DNA of 64,000 nucleotides from Agathobaculum butyriciproducens (GTDB lineage: Bacteria; Bacillota; Clostridia; Oscillospirales; Butyricicoccaceae), in NCBI GenBank assembly GCA_003096535.1, contig QEKJ01000002.1, positions 1-64,000 of the forward strand, in the 5' to 3' direction. Of this stretch, positions 49,226-58,234 are shown piece by piece. Both the position numbers and the translations under genes were made by a program. Below the pieces are notes generated by a model. That model was not told the origin of the DNA, did no database searches, and was given only the letters and a program-made list of their open reading frames with translations. Within the stretch, counting starts at the first letter, position 1. Every line of letters starts with the position of its first letter.

Positions 49226-49786
49226 TTATACCGCATGAATATCGCGCAGAATGGTATAAAGCGGAGCCACAGGCAGACCCATGACGCTGTAATAGTCGCC
49301 CTCGATGCTCTTGATGAGCAGTGCGCCGTGGCCCTGGATGCCGTAGGCGCCGGCCTTGTCGAGCGGCTCTCCGGTGGCGAGGTAGGCGGCAAGCTCGTCC
49401 TCCGCAAAATCGCGGAAGGTGACGCGCGTGCAGGTGTGCAGCGTGTGCGCCCCGCCGTCCGGCGTGAGCACGGCAAGTCCGGTCAGCACCTCATGGGTGC
49501 GTCCGCGCAGACGGCGGAGCATGGAAGCGGCCTCGTCCGCGTCCTTCGGCTTGCCGAGGCGCAGTCCGTCGATCGTGACCATGGTATCCGAGCCGATGCA
49601 CACGGCGTTCGGGTGCTGTGCCTGCACAGCCTCGGCCTTGAGGCGGGAAAGACGGGTGACTTCCTCACCGAGCGGTGCATCCCGCAGGGTTTCGTCCGCA
49701 TCGGCAGGGCAGACCGTAAAGTGTTCGGTGATAAGGCTCAGAAGCTCCCTGCGCCGCGGCGAAGCGGACGCTAAAACGATCTCCAT
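49226..49786 (-). CDS. maf: Maf-like nucleoside-triphosphate pyrophosphatase
   Basis: 186 residues. ASASPRRRELL is the substrate-binding start, then ADADE, RLSRLKAEAV, GSDTMVTIDG, LGKPKDADEA and YGIQGHGALLIKSIEGDYYSVMGLPV. Members hydrolyse dTTP, UTP or modified nucleotides and affect septation. It overlaps the U32 gene stop by one base (TAATG) and precedes mreC, matching the common maf-mreC order of Firmicutes. Confidence 0.95.
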   Translation of the reverse strand: MEIVLASASPRRRELLSLITEHFTVCPADADETLRDAPLGEEVTRLSRLKAEAVQAQHPNAVCIGSDTMVTIDGLRLGKPKDADEAASMLRRLRGRTHEVLTGLAVLTPDGGAHTLHTCTRVTFRDFAEDELAAYLATGEPLDKAGAYGIQGHGALLIKSIEGDYYSVMGLPVAPLYTILRDIHAV

Positions 49787-51819
49787 TATTCGACTCCTCT
49801 TTTATATAATCCGTTGGTAAATTCGCCGTCCAGCGGTGCGCCGGACAGGAACGCGCGGGCAATCCGCACACATTCCTCGGGCGATTCGATGGTGAACTGC
49901 AGACGCGCGGTCTGCACGCCCAGGCGGGCAAAATCCTCACGCAGACAGAGCGGACGGCTGTTCAGCAGCGTGTTGCGGCAACCGAATTCGTTCAGCAGCG
50001 GGAAACGCTCCTTGCGGCGGTCGGTGAGGTACGTCACGCCGTTCTGGCACGAGCACTTGCCGCCGTGCTGACGGCGAATGGCGCAGTTTTCAAAGATCAT
50101 CAGCGGCAGACGGCCGTAGACGATCAGGTCGGTCTCGAGCGGACCGCGCATATCTCGAATCTGCGCCAGACGAGCCTCGAACGAAAGCGTCTGGCGGGAA
50201 ACGCCCATTTCAGCCAGTGCGCTCAGCGTTTTGCTGTTGTAGGCGTTCAGACCGAAATCGCCGTGCACGGTAAAGCCAAGCCGCTTGGCAAGCGGGATGT
50301 GGCCGATGTTTCCGGCGAGAACCGTGTCGGTTCCGCGGCTCATGGCTTCACCGAGCAGCATCTCGATCTGCGGCTGCTCGTTGTCCGAGAACACGCGCGG
50401 CAGGATGGCGGGCAGTCCGGTCTGTGCCGCAACTTCAAGCGGGACGTAAACGGTCTCCAGACCAAGCTCGCGCAGCGCATCCGCCTGCGCCTTGGTGCGC
50501 ACGGCTGCGGTGTAGCCGCGGAAGCCCTCGCGGGCAGCGGCCTCGTCGTCGCGCGGCAGCACGCTGCCATGCAGCCAGTCGCGGGAGGGCGCAACGCCGC
50601 GTTTTGCCAGCAGAAGGTCGAGTGCGTCGCGGCGCATGCCGTTCATCACGGACGCCGGGATCATCAGACCGTCCTGCACCTCGATACGCATATTCTCAAT
50701 ATAAAACGGCGTGCCGCCGGTCTTTCTGAGCGATTTTTCGATCATCTCCGGTGTGGTCGGGCGGTTCTGTGCCTGCTCTACCGGCATGACGACCGAAACG
50801 CCGTCCGCACTGAGCACCGCGCCGGTGTCCTTGCGGGCGGTAAAGCAGAGCGAAACCGGCACGAGCGGCGCCTCCCTGCCTTCGGCAAAGCGGTGCGCGG
50901 CCTCGTCGTACAGCTTCTTTACCTCGTTCATCGGTACATCGGTCTTGGTGCCGAACATGCTGTCGCCCAGCTTGCCGGTGTAGTAGCCGTCGGTGAAGCC
51001 GTCGCGCGAGAATACGCGGCGCAGAATGTCGCGCTCCTCGGCGGTCGGTCTGCGGTGCTCACGGAGCAGGTCAGAGTAGACCTTGGTTACAATAGCGGCG
51101 TACTCCGGACGCTTCATGCGGCCCTCAATCTTGAGCGAGGACACACCCCAGTCGGAAAGCTCGGCAACGTGTCCGGCGAGCATGAGATCCTTGAGCGACA
51201 GCGGATAGCCGCCGCTGTACGGCAGGCGGCACGGCTGTGCACACAGACCGCGGTTGCCCGAGCGCTGACCGATCACGGCGGACAGGTAGCACTGGCCCGA
51301 GTAGCACATGCACAGCGCACCGTGCACGAACACCTCGGTCTCGACACCGGCCTGCTCGGTGATGAGTTTGATCTCCTCGCGGGAGCATTCCCGGCTGAGC
51401 ACTACGCGCGAAAAGCCGATGTCGCGCGCCTGCTTTGCTGCGTCGAGCGTGTGAATGGTCATCTGCGTGGAGGCGTGCAGCGCGAAATCCGGCGCGTGTG
51501 CGTGGATGAGCCGCGCCAGCCCCAGATCCTGCACGATAAGCGCGTCCGCGCCTGCTTCGTACAGGAATTTTGCGTCCTCGAGTGCGTCCTCAAGCTCGCG
51601 GTCGCCTGCAAGAATGTTGAGTGTGATATTGGTTTTTACGTCGCGTGCGCGGCAGTAGGCGATGGCGTCCGCCATCTCGTCATGCGAAAAGCCCTGTGCG
51701 TTGCGGCGTGCGTTGAACATGCCGAAGCCCATATAGACCGCGCCTGCACCGGACTGCACAGCGGCGCGAATGCCCTCCGGCGAACCGGCGGGAGCAAGAA
51801 GTTCTACTTTATTCCTCAT
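49786..51819 (-). CDS. Peptidase U32 family protein
   Basis: 677 residues. Starts VELLAPAGSPEGIRAAVQSGAGAVYMG; the U32 signature is around HGALCMCYSGQCYLSAVIGQRSGNRGLCAQPCR with its conserved Cys set, then SLKDLMLAGHVAELSDWGVSSLKIEGRMKR. A second Cys group (CAIRRQHGGKCSC, FGCRNTLL) is near the C-terminus. U32 members include RNA-hydroxylation enzymes such as RlhA/TrhP, which fits the Fe-S-like Cys sets better than a protease. Translation is coupled to zapA (ATGA overlap). Confidence 0.92.
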   Translation of the reverse strand: MRNKVELLAPAGSPEGIRAAVQSGAGAVYMGFGMFNARRNAQGFSHDEMADAIAYCRARDVKTNITLNILAGDRELEDALEDAKFLYEAGADALIVQDLGLARLIHAHAPDFALHASTQMTIHTLDAAKQARDIGFSRVVLSRECSREEIKLITEQAGVETEVFVHGALCMCYSGQCYLSAVIGQRSGNRGLCAQPCRLPYSGGYPLSLKDLMLAGHVAELSDWGVSSLKIEGRMKRPEYAAIVTKVYSDLLREHRRPTAEERDILRRVFSRDGFTDGYYTGKLGDSMFGTKTDVPMNEVKKLYDEAAHRFAEGREAPLVPVSLCFTARKDTGAVLSADGVSVVMPVEQAQNRPTTPEMIEKSLRKTGGTPFYIENMRIEVQDGLMIPASVMNGMRRDALDLLLAKRGVAPSRDWLHGSVLPRDDEAAAREGFRGYTAAVRTKAQADALRELGLETVYVPLEVAAQTGLPAILPRVFSDNEQPQIEMLLGEAMSRGTDTVLAGNIGHIPLAKRLGFTVHGDFGLNAYNSKTLSALAEMGVSRQTLSFEARLAQIRDMRGPLETDLIVYGRLPLMIFENCAIRRQHGGKCSCQNGVTYLTDRRKERFPLLNEFGCRNTLLNSRPLCLREDFARLGVQTARLQFTIESPEECVRIARAFLSGAPLDGEFTNGLYKRGVE

Positions 51820-52127
51820 TTGCGGTTGTGATTCGGGTGCTTGCCGTTATTCGGCGCCTGCCGGTCGCGCAGTGCGGCAAGCTCGGCTTCGAGGGCACGG
51901 CATTTTGCCTCAGCGGCTTCGGCGGCAGACTTGGCCTTGATGTAATCATCCGCCAGCGTGACCGTTGCCAGTGCCAGCGCGCGTGTGGACGCAAACGACG
52001 GCGAGCCGCCGCAGTGCGCTACGGTCTGGCGTGCCAGCTCGGCTACCTCATGCATATAGTCCGCGCTCTCGTCGGAGACCAGGTTGTATTTTTGACCGGC
52101 AATATGAAGAACCATGCGGTTTGCCAT
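51816..52127 (-). CDS. zapA: Cell division protein ZapA
   Basis: 103 residues from ATG 52127 behind GGAAGGG. Residues 4-25 (MVLHIAGQKYNLVSDESADYM) and VAELARQTVAHCG, followed by ALATVTLADDYIKA and a coiled coil to ~90, match ZapA. It bundles FtsZ filaments at the division site. First gene of a leftward run zapA-U32-maf-mreC-mreD-pbp2, with a promoter at 52218-52246. Confidence 0.9.
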   Translation of the reverse strand: MANRMVLHIAGQKYNLVSDESADYMHEVAELARQTVAHCGGSPSFASTRALALATVTLADDYIKAKSAAEAAEAKCRALEAELAALRDRQAPNNGKHPNHNRK

Positions 52128-52217
52128 AACGGGTCCCTTCCTTTCATTAAATATAGTGCAGGCAGAGCAGCCGAAAACAGGCGGCTCTGCTCGAATAGGC
52201 ATAAGAAGATAAGATAT

Positions 52218-52246
52218 AGTATAGCACAATATGACAGGTTTTGAAA
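52218..52246 (-). promoter_or_regulatory. Promoter of the zapA operon
   Basis: Minus strand TTTCAA (52241-52246), 17 bp, TATACT (52218-52223). Confidence 0.75.
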
Positions 52247-52326
52247 TAAAAATTCTGTGCAAACGATAAAAAACTCCGTATAGAATTTTCACAATGTGTA
52301 TAAAGTGTAAAAGATTTGTGTTCGGC

Positions 52327-52355
52327 TTGTCTCGCGCGTTTTAGTGTGATAAAAT
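52327..52355 (+). promoter_or_regulatory. Promoter of proBA
   Basis: TTGTCT (52327-52332), 17 bp, TAAAAT (52350-52355); no T-box seen. Confidence 0.75.
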
Positions 52356-52414
52356 GTGTATATTGGCGGAAGTCCGGGAAAAGGCTTCCACGTTATCTTT
52401 TGGAGGTCATTTTT

Positions 52415-53215
52415 ATGCTGAACATGAACGAGGTCCGGCGCATTGTCGTCAAGGTCGGCTCCTCGACGCTGACTTATGACAACGGCAAGCCGAATATCCG
52501 CCGTATCGAGCGTCTGGTACGCACGATCAGCGACCTGCAGAACCGCGGCTTCGAGATGGTGCTCGTATCCTCGGGTGCGGTGGCGGTCGGCACAGCAAAG
52601 CTCGGCCTGGCGGAGAGACCGAAGGAGCTGTCGGTCAAGCAGGCGGCGGCGGCTGTCGGGCAGTGCGAGCTGATGCACATTTACGACAAAATGTTTCTGG
52701 AATACGGCATCAACGTGGCGCAGATCCTGCTGACGCGCGAGAATATCGTCGATGACGACCAGCGCGCCAACATCCATAACACGTTTACCGCGCTGACCAA
52801 GATCGGCGTTGTGCCCATCATCAACGAAAACGACACGGTTGCAACCGCCGAGCTGAAGCACATCGAGAACTTCGGTGATAACGATACGCTGTCCGCAGTC
52901 GTGGCACGCATGTGCGATGCCGATCTGCTGGTCATCTTCTCGGATATCGATGGCCTGTACGACTCCAACCCGCGCACCAACCCGCAGGCCAAGCTGATTA
53001 ACCACGTCGGCAGGATTGACGCAAAAATCCGCCGTATGGCGGGCGGCGCCGGTTCCGCGCACGGCACGGGCGGCATGGCGACCAAAATCACCGCCGCAGA
53101 GCTTTGCATGGACGCAGGCATTCCTATGATGGTCGCCAACGGCGATAAGCAGGGACTTTTGTATGATATTGTGGACGGTAAAGAGGTTGGAACCCTGTTC
53201 CAACGCGAACGCTAA
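52415..53215 (+). CDS. proB: Glutamate 5-kinase
   Basis: 266 residues, GGAGG before ATG 52415. Amino-acid-kinase fold: VVKVGSSTLTYDNGK, VSSGAVAVG, IINENDTVAT, FGDNDTLSAVVAR, FSDIDGLYDSNPR and the GTGGMATKI loop. It phosphorylates glutamate in the first step of proline synthesis. The C-terminal PUA domain of E. coli ProB is absent, a short form known in Firmicutes. proA follows after a 124-bp gap that contains a palindromic repeat. Confidence 0.96.
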   Translation: MLNMNEVRRIVVKVGSSTLTYDNGKPNIRRIERLVRTISDLQNRGFEMVLVSSGAVAVGTAKLGLAERPKELSVKQAAAAVGQCELMHIYDKMFLEYGINVAQILLTRENIVDDDQRANIHNTFTALTKIGVVPIINENDTVATAELKHIENFGDNDTLSAVVARMCDADLLVIFSDIDGLYDSNPRTNPQAKLINHVGRIDAKIRRMAGGAGSAHGTGGMATKITAAELCMDAGIPMMVANGDKQGLLYDIVDGKEVGTLFQRER

Positions 53216-53222
53216 CGTATAC

Positions 53223-53305
53223 CGTAGGGCGCGACGACTCGGCGCACCGTTTCTAACGAATTGCAGATGGTTTACAGCGGCGTGCCGAGGTCGTCACGCC
53301 CTACG
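53223..53305. repeat. Palindromic repeat between proB and proA
   Basis: CGTAGGGCGCGACGACTCGG pairs with the mirror block ending GTCGTCACGCCCTACG across a ~35-nt centre. Ends in CGTAGGG / CCCTACG, as in several hairpins of the giant elements (near 5895, 11560, 60030). Confidence 0.8.
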
Positions 53306-53339
53306 AGATAAATTGTGCAGATTATGAGGTGAATATATA

Positions 53340-54587
53340 ATGAGAACGCTCATGCAGATCGCCGAAGATGCCCGCCGCTCGAAATACGCGGTGGCGAAGC
53401 TCGGCACGAACGATAAAAACCGCGGCATCCTCGCCATTGCGGACACGCTGATGGCACATGCGGACGAGATCATCGCGGCAAACAGGATTGATATTGAAAA
53501 CGGCAGAGCGGCAGGTCTGAACGACGGCCTGATCGACCGTCTGATGCTGGACGAAAAGCGCATTGCGGGCATTGCCGAAGGCTGCCGTCAGGTGGCGGCG
53601 CTGCCCGACCCGGTCGGTGAGGTGCTTTGGATGCATAAGCGTCCGAACGGCCTGAACATCGGTCAGAAGCGCGTGCCGATGGGTGTGATCGGCATTATCT
53701 ACGAGGCTCGTCCGAACGTTACCGTGGATGCGGCTGTGCTGTGCTTCAAGGCCGGCTCGGCGTGCATTCTGCGCGGCGGCAAGGAGGCGTTCCAGTCCTC
53801 CATGTGCCTGACCAGGCTGATGCGCGAGGCACTGGCGGCTGAAGGTCTGCCGGAGAACGCCATCAATCTGGTGGAGGACACCAGCCGCGACACCGCAACC
53901 CAGATGATGAAGCTGAACGGCTATCTCGATGTGCTGATTCCGCGCGGCGGCGCAGGACTGATCCGTTCGGTTGTCATGAACGCGACCGTGCCTGTCATCG
54001 AGACCGGCACGGGCAACTGCCACGTTTACGTTGATGCGACTGCCGACCTCGAGATGGCGAAGAATATTCTCGTCAACGCCAAGTGCCAGCGCCCGAGCGT
54101 ATGCAATGCGGCGGAAAGCCTGCTCGTCCACAAGGACGTTGCGGAGAAATTTCTGCCGATGGCAGCAGAGGGCCTTGCACCCGATCATGTGGCAATTCAC
54201 GGCTGTCCGCGCACGATGGAAATCCTCGGTGACAGCATTGCGCCCGCGACCGATGAGGACTACGGCAGAGAATACCTCGGCTACGAAATTTCGTGCAAGG
54301 TGGTCGATTCGCTGGACGAGGCCATTGACCACATCAACCGCTTTAACACCGGTCACTCGGAGTGTATCGTCACCCGCGATTATGATGCGTCGCAGCGATT
54401 TTTGGAGGAAGTGGACGCGGCGGCTGTCTATGTCAATGCGTCTACGCGCTTTACCGACGGCTTTGAGTTCGGCTTCGGCGCTGAAATCGGCATTTCTACC
54501 CAGAAGCTGCACGCACGCGGTCCGATGGGTCTGACCGCGCTCACCACCACCAAGTATATCATTTACGGAAACGGACAGGTGCGATAA
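53340..54587 (+). CDS. proA: Gamma-glutamyl phosphate reductase
   Basis: 415 residues; an ATTATGAGGTG ribosome site lies before ATG 53340. Aldehyde-dehydrogenase fold with GVIGIIYEARPNVT, KAGSACILRGGKEA, LIPRGGAGLI, VPVIETGTGNCHVYVD, and NAKCQRPSVCNAAES carrying the catalytic Cys. Converts gamma-glutamyl phosphate to glutamate semialdehyde. The stop overlaps the CYTH gene start by one base (TAATG). Confidence 0.97.
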   Translation: MRTLMQIAEDARRSKYAVAKLGTNDKNRGILAIADTLMAHADEIIAANRIDIENGRAAGLNDGLIDRLMLDEKRIAGIAEGCRQVAALPDPVGEVLWMHKRPNGLNIGQKRVPMGVIGIIYEARPNVTVDAAVLCFKAGSACILRGGKEAFQSSMCLTRLMREALAAEGLPENAINLVEDTSRDTATQMMKLNGYLDVLIPRGGAGLIRSVVMNATVPVIETGTGNCHVYVDATADLEMAKNILVNAKCQRPSVCNAAESLLVHKDVAEKFLPMAAEGLAPDHVAIHGCPRTMEILGDSIAPATDEDYGREYLGYEISCKVVDSLDEAIDHINRFNTGHSECIVTRDYDASQRFLEEVDAAAVYVNASTRFTDGFEFGFGAEIGISTQKLHARGPMGLTALTTTKYIIYGNGQVR

Positions 54588-55192
54588 TGGATAAAACGAT
54601 GGAGAAGGAATACAAGTGGCGTGCCGACGAAAAGCTGCTCGGTCAGGCGCTGCTGTGGGCTTCCTCGCGGATTGGCAGCCAGAGCCGAACCATCAACATG
54701 GAATCCAGCTATTTTGACACGGCGGACGGACTGCTGAAGGAACATCAGGCGGCACTGCGTCTGCGCCGCGAGAACGACCGCAGCGTGTGCTGCATGAAGC
54801 TGCGCAACACGGATACGCCGGATGGCATGCGTGCTCACGAGGAGTACCAGTGCGAGGCGGTCTCTCTGCTTGACGGTCTGCGCCGACTGCCCGAACTCGG
54901 TGCACCGAATGACCTGTGCGAGCGGGCGCTGGCAGCCGACCTGCAGGAAATCTGCACGGTTTCGTTCCGCCGGTGTGCGGTTCTGCTGCAGGAGGGCGAT
55001 ACCGTGTGCGAAATGGCGCTTGACGAAGGCGAACTGCGTCATAACGGTAAATCGGCGCCGCTGTGCGAGATCGAACTGGAGTATGTCGCAGGCAGCGAGG
55101 ATACCTTCCACGCGCTTGCCGCAGAGCTGGCGCAGCAGCTTGACCTCGTGGTTGAGCCGACCAGCAAGCTGGCGAGAGCGATGGCGCTGTAA
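54587..55192 (+). CDS. CYTH-domain protein (triphosphate tunnel family)
   Basis: 201 residues. The start MEKEYKWRAD is the E-x-E-x-K-like CYTH motif; SSYFDTADGLL, ALRLRRENDRSVCCMKLR, CEMALDEGEL and CEIELEYV supply the alternating charged strands of the tunnel. Members hydrolyse triphosphates (tripolyphosphate, ThTP) or act as adenylate cyclases; the Firmicutes form is usually a triphosphatase. Coupled with proA by a one-base overlap, for no obvious metabolic reason. Confidence 0.9.
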   Translation: MDKTMEKEYKWRADEKLLGQALLWASSRIGSQSRTINMESSYFDTADGLLKEHQAALRLRRENDRSVCCMKLRNTDTPDGMRAHEEYQCEAVSLLDGLRRLPELGAPNDLCERALAADLQEICTVSFRRCAVLLQEGDTVCEMALDEGELRHNGKSAPLCEIELEYVAGSEDTFHALAAELAQQLDLVVEPTSKLARAMAL

Positions 55193-55199
55193 ATTTCGC

Positions 55200-55228
55200 T
55201 TTACAAACCGGTTTCTATACCTTATAAT
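55200..55228 (+). promoter_or_regulatory. Promoter of the fluoride-riboswitch transcript
   Basis: TTTACA (55200-55205), 17 bp, TATAAT (55223-55228). The leader then begins about 55235. Confidence 0.85.
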
Positions 55229-55239
55229 AAGAACTGCAA

Positions 55240-55312
55240 CAGGGGAATGAGGTTCTCCCTTGGACGAACGTCCTAAACCGCTTTCGAAGCTGATGACTTC
55301 TGCGTACTATTT
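55240..55312 (+). promoter_or_regulatory. Fluoride riboswitch (crcB motif)
   Basis: The leader matches the aptamer layout: P1 GGGA / TCCC around the loop ATGAGGTTC (55247-55255), an optional GGACG-AA-CGTCC hairpin, the conserved AAACCGC, P3 GCTT-TCG-AAGC, and CTGATGACTTCTGC. The loop GAGGTT can pair with GACTTC of the 3' segment (with two G-U pairs) as the aptamer pseudoknot. TCTGCG and CGCAGA further on (to ~55322) can form a switching hairpin near the ribosome site. Fluoride would activate the downstream antiporter gene. Confidence 0.85.
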
Positions 55313-55358
55313 CTGCGCAGATGCCATCGGCTTTTCTGCGTTTCTGGGAGGAAAAACT

Positions 55359-56576
55359 ATGCTAACTTCACTCGCGCTCGTATTTCTGCTCGGTCTGGCT
55401 GCGGCGGCACTATGCAGCCGGATCGGTCTGCCGCGCATCATCGGCATGCTGCTCACGGGCATTCTGATAGGGCCGTATGTGCTGAACTGGCTGGACGATT
55501 CCATTTTGTCCATCTCGTCCGAGCTGCGGCAGATGGCGCTCATCATCATCTTGATCAAGGCCGGTCTGTCGCTCGACCTGTCTGACCTGAAAAAAGTCGG
55601 CCGACCGGCTGTCATGATGTCCTGCGTGCCCGCAAGCTGTGAGATTCTGGCGTTTTTCCTGCTTGCGCCGCACATTCTGGGCATCAACCGGATAGAAGCG
55701 GCCGTCATGGGTGCTGTGCTCGGTGCGGTATCTCCGGCGGTGGTTGTGCCGAGAATGGTACAGCTGATGGAAGAAAAGCGGGGAACAGGGCAGGGCATTC
55801 CGCAGATGATACTGGCGGGCGCGTCCTGTGACGATATTTATGTGATCGTGCTGTTCTCGACCTTTGTCGGCATGGCACAGGGCGGCAGTGCCAACATGAT
55901 GGATTTCGTGAACATCCCGGTTTCCATTGTGCTCGGCGTGGCGCTCGGGGCGGCTGTCGGTCTGCTGCTGCACCTGTTCCTTGAGACCGCTTATCGGCAC
56001 GGCTGCTATGTCCGCAACAGCACGAAGGTTATTTTGATTCTCGGCCTGTCGTTCCTGCTGATGGCGGTGGAGACCTGGCTCAAAGGCATTGTGTCCGTGT
56101 CCGGACTGCTGGCCGTTATGAGCATGGCATGCGTGCTCAAGATCAAAAGTCCGGAGAAAGTCACCAAACGTCTGTCCGCCAAGTTCGGCAAGCTGTGGAT
56201 CGCTGCCGAAGCGATTCTTTTCGTGCTGGTCGGCGCGGCTGTGGATATCCGCTGCGCAGTACAGGCCGGTGCCGCCGCTGTGCTCATGATCGCACTTGCG
56301 CTCGTGTTCCGCGCGGTCGGCGTAAGCATCTGTATGCTCGGTACCGGGCTGAACCGGAAGGAGCGTCTGTTCTGTGTGATTGCCTATCTGCCGAAGGCAA
56401 CCGTGCAGGCGGCCATCGGCTCGGTGCCGCTGTCAATGGGTCTGCCGTGCGGACAGCTGGTGCTTTCGGTGGCGGTGCTCGCCATCCTGATTACCGCGCC
56501 GCTCGGCGCCATTGGCATCGACCGTACCGCCGGACGCCTTCTCGTGCAGGAGAGCCCGTCCGATATTGCAGAATGA
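55359..56576 (+). CDS. Cation:proton antiporter (CPA family), fluoride-riboswitch controlled
   Basis: 405 residues from ATG 55359 (GGGAGG 8 nt upstream). About eleven or twelve helices; GLPRIIGMLLTGILIGPYVL, LRQMALIIILIKAGLSLDLSDLKKVG and GAVLGAVSPAVVVPRMVQL plus ASCDDIYVIVLFSTFV (the paired acidic site in TM5) match CPA antiporters of the KefB/NhaP group. Its mRNA carries a fluoride riboswitch; cation/proton antiporters are known companions of this switch and are thought to help against fluoride or the resulting acid load. No crcB or CLC-F gene is seen nearby. Confidence 0.9.
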   Translation: MLTSLALVFLLGLAAAALCSRIGLPRIIGMLLTGILIGPYVLNWLDDSILSISSELRQMALIIILIKAGLSLDLSDLKKVGRPAVMMSCVPASCEILAFFLLAPHILGINRIEAAVMGAVLGAVSPAVVVPRMVQLMEEKRGTGQGIPQMILAGASCDDIYVIVLFSTFVGMAQGGSANMMDFVNIPVSIVLGVALGAAVGLLLHLFLETAYRHGCYVRNSTKVILILGLSFLLMAVETWLKGIVSVSGLLAVMSMACVLKIKSPEKVTKRLSAKFGKLWIAAEAILFVLVGAAVDIRCAVQAGAAAVLMIALALVFRAVGVSICMLGTGLNRKERLFCVIAYLPKATVQAAIGSVPLSMGLPCGQLVLSVAVLAILITAPLGAIGIDRTAGRLLVQESPSDIAE

Positions 56577-56679
56577 GGATATGTTGGGTGCGTTTGTGAT
56601 AACTGCTGTCATTTTCCTCGGCGGAAAATTGTGCAAAGTGTATATTTTTTGCTAAAGATGCAATTTCCTTCGTGAAATC

Positions 56680-56708
56680 TTGCAAAATTGCACGTTTCCG
56701 TGTATAAT
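56680..56708 (+). promoter_or_regulatory. Promoter of putP
   Basis: TTGCAA (56680-56685), 17 bp, TATAAT (56703-56708). TTGCAAAATTGCA and GATGCAATTT overlap the -35 region as a possible operator. Confidence 0.85.
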
Positions 56709-56737
56709 TAAAATGAAATTTTAGGAGGGTAAAACAT

Positions 56738-58234
56738 ATGACTTTCGACAGCATAATCACAATAGCGGCATTCTGCTGTTACCTGATCTTTATGCTCTGC
56801 ATAGGCATGTATTTCGTCGGCAAAAACCGCACGACAAATGAGTATTTTCTGGGCGGCCGACAGCTTGGCTCGTGGGTAACCTCCATGAGTGCACAGGCAT
56901 CCGATATGTCCGGCTGGCTGCTGATGGGTCTGCCGGGTGCGGCGTACCTGTCCGGTATTTCCGCAGGATGGATTGCCATTGGTCTGGCTATTGGCACTTA
57001 CCTTAACTGGCTGCTCGTTGCAAAGCGTCTGCGCCAGTACACCAAAACCGCAGGCGATGCGATTACGCTGCCGCAGTTCTTCAAAAACCGTTTCCACGAT
57101 GAAAGCGGCTGGATTTCGGTTGTTGCAGCGGTGTTTATTCTGGTGTTTTTCCTGTTTTACACTGCGTCCGGCTTTGTATCCTGCGCGAAGCTGTTCTCGT
57201 CCGTATTCGGCATTCCGTACATGGTGTCGCTGCTGGTCGGTGCAGTAGTCGTTATTTCGTACACGTTTGCAGGCGGCTTTTTCGCTGTTTGCTGGACCGA
57301 CTTCTTCCAGGGCATCCTGATGTTCTTCTGCGTGCTCGCGGTTCCGACCATTGCTATCTTCTCGATGGGCGGTCCGACCGAGTTCTTCTCGCAGGTGGAA
57401 GCGTTCAATCCGAATTTCCTGAATATGCTCGTTGACGGTGCGACCGGCGTGCCGTATACTGCAATGGGCATCATCTCGCTGCTTGCATGGGGTCTCGGCT
57501 ACTTCGGTCAGCCGCATATCCTCGTGCGCTTCATGGGCATTTCGTCTCCGCAGGCGATCAAGAAATCCCGACGCATTGCTACGGTATGGGTGCTTATCTC
57601 GCTGACCGCAGCTATCATGATCGGCGTTTCCGGCCGTATGTTCCTCGGCGACGGACTGCTGCTCAATGACGGCAATCAGGAAACCATCTACATTAACATG
57701 GTAGCGAAGATCTTCCCGGTATTCATCGCCGGTATCTTCCTGTCGGCTATTCTGGCAGCCATCATGTCCACTGCGGACAGCCAGCTGCTGGTTACCGCAT
57801 CCGCTATCACGGAGGACTTTTACCACAACAAGATCCGCAAGAACGCAAGCGAGAAGGAGCTGATGTGGGTCTCCCGCGGCTGCGTTATGGCGGTAGCAAT
57901 TATCGCTGTTCTGATCGCAACCAACCAGAACAGCACCATCCTTGGTCTGGTATCCTACGCATGGGGCGGCTTCGGCTCTGCCTTCGGTCCGCTGGTTCTG
58001 TGTTCGCTGTTCTGGAGACGCACGAACAAGCAGGGCGCGTATGCCGGCATTATCGTCGGCGGCGTAGTCGATCTGGTATGGGCGCAGCTGTCCGGCGGCA
58101 TCTTCGATCTGTATGAGATCGTGCCGGGCTTTGTGTTCGGTCTGCTTGCCATCGTTGTTGTCAGCCTGCTGACACCGGCACCGACCAAGGCAGTGACCGA
58201 TGAGTTCGATTCCTACCATCACTGCGTAGAGTAA
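56738..58234 (+). CDS. putP: Sodium/proline symporter
   Basis: 498 residues, TAGGAGGG before the ATG. Thirteen helices; NEYFLGGRQLGSWVTSMSAQASDMSGWLLMGLPGAAYLSG is the PutP start with the SAQASDMSGW sodium site, then TAGDAITLPQFFKNRF, SYTFAGGFFAVCWTDFFQG and MSTADSQLLV. Takes up proline with Na+. It lies 3.5 kb after proBA, so synthesis and uptake of proline are encoded close together, but with separate promoters. Confidence 0.96.
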   Translation: MTFDSIITIAAFCCYLIFMLCIGMYFVGKNRTTNEYFLGGRQLGSWVTSMSAQASDMSGWLLMGLPGAAYLSGISAGWIAIGLAIGTYLNWLLVAKRLRQYTKTAGDAITLPQFFKNRFHDESGWISVVAAVFILVFFLFYTASGFVSCAKLFSSVFGIPYMVSLLVGAVVVISYTFAGGFFAVCWTDFFQGILMFFCVLAVPTIAIFSMGGPTEFFSQVEAFNPNFLNMLVDGATGVPYTAMGIISLLAWGLGYFGQPHILVRFMGISSPQAIKKSRRIATVWVLISLTAAIMIGVSGRMFLGDGLLLNDGNQETIYINMVAKIFPVFIAGIFLSAILAAIMSTADSQLLVTASAITEDFYHNKIRKNASEKELMWVSRGCVMAVAIIAVLIATNQNSTILGLVSYAWGGFGSAFGPLVLCSLFWRRTNKQGAYAGIIVGGVVDLVWAQLSGGIFDLYEIVPGFVFGLLAIVVVSLLTPAPTKAVTDEFDSYHHCVE

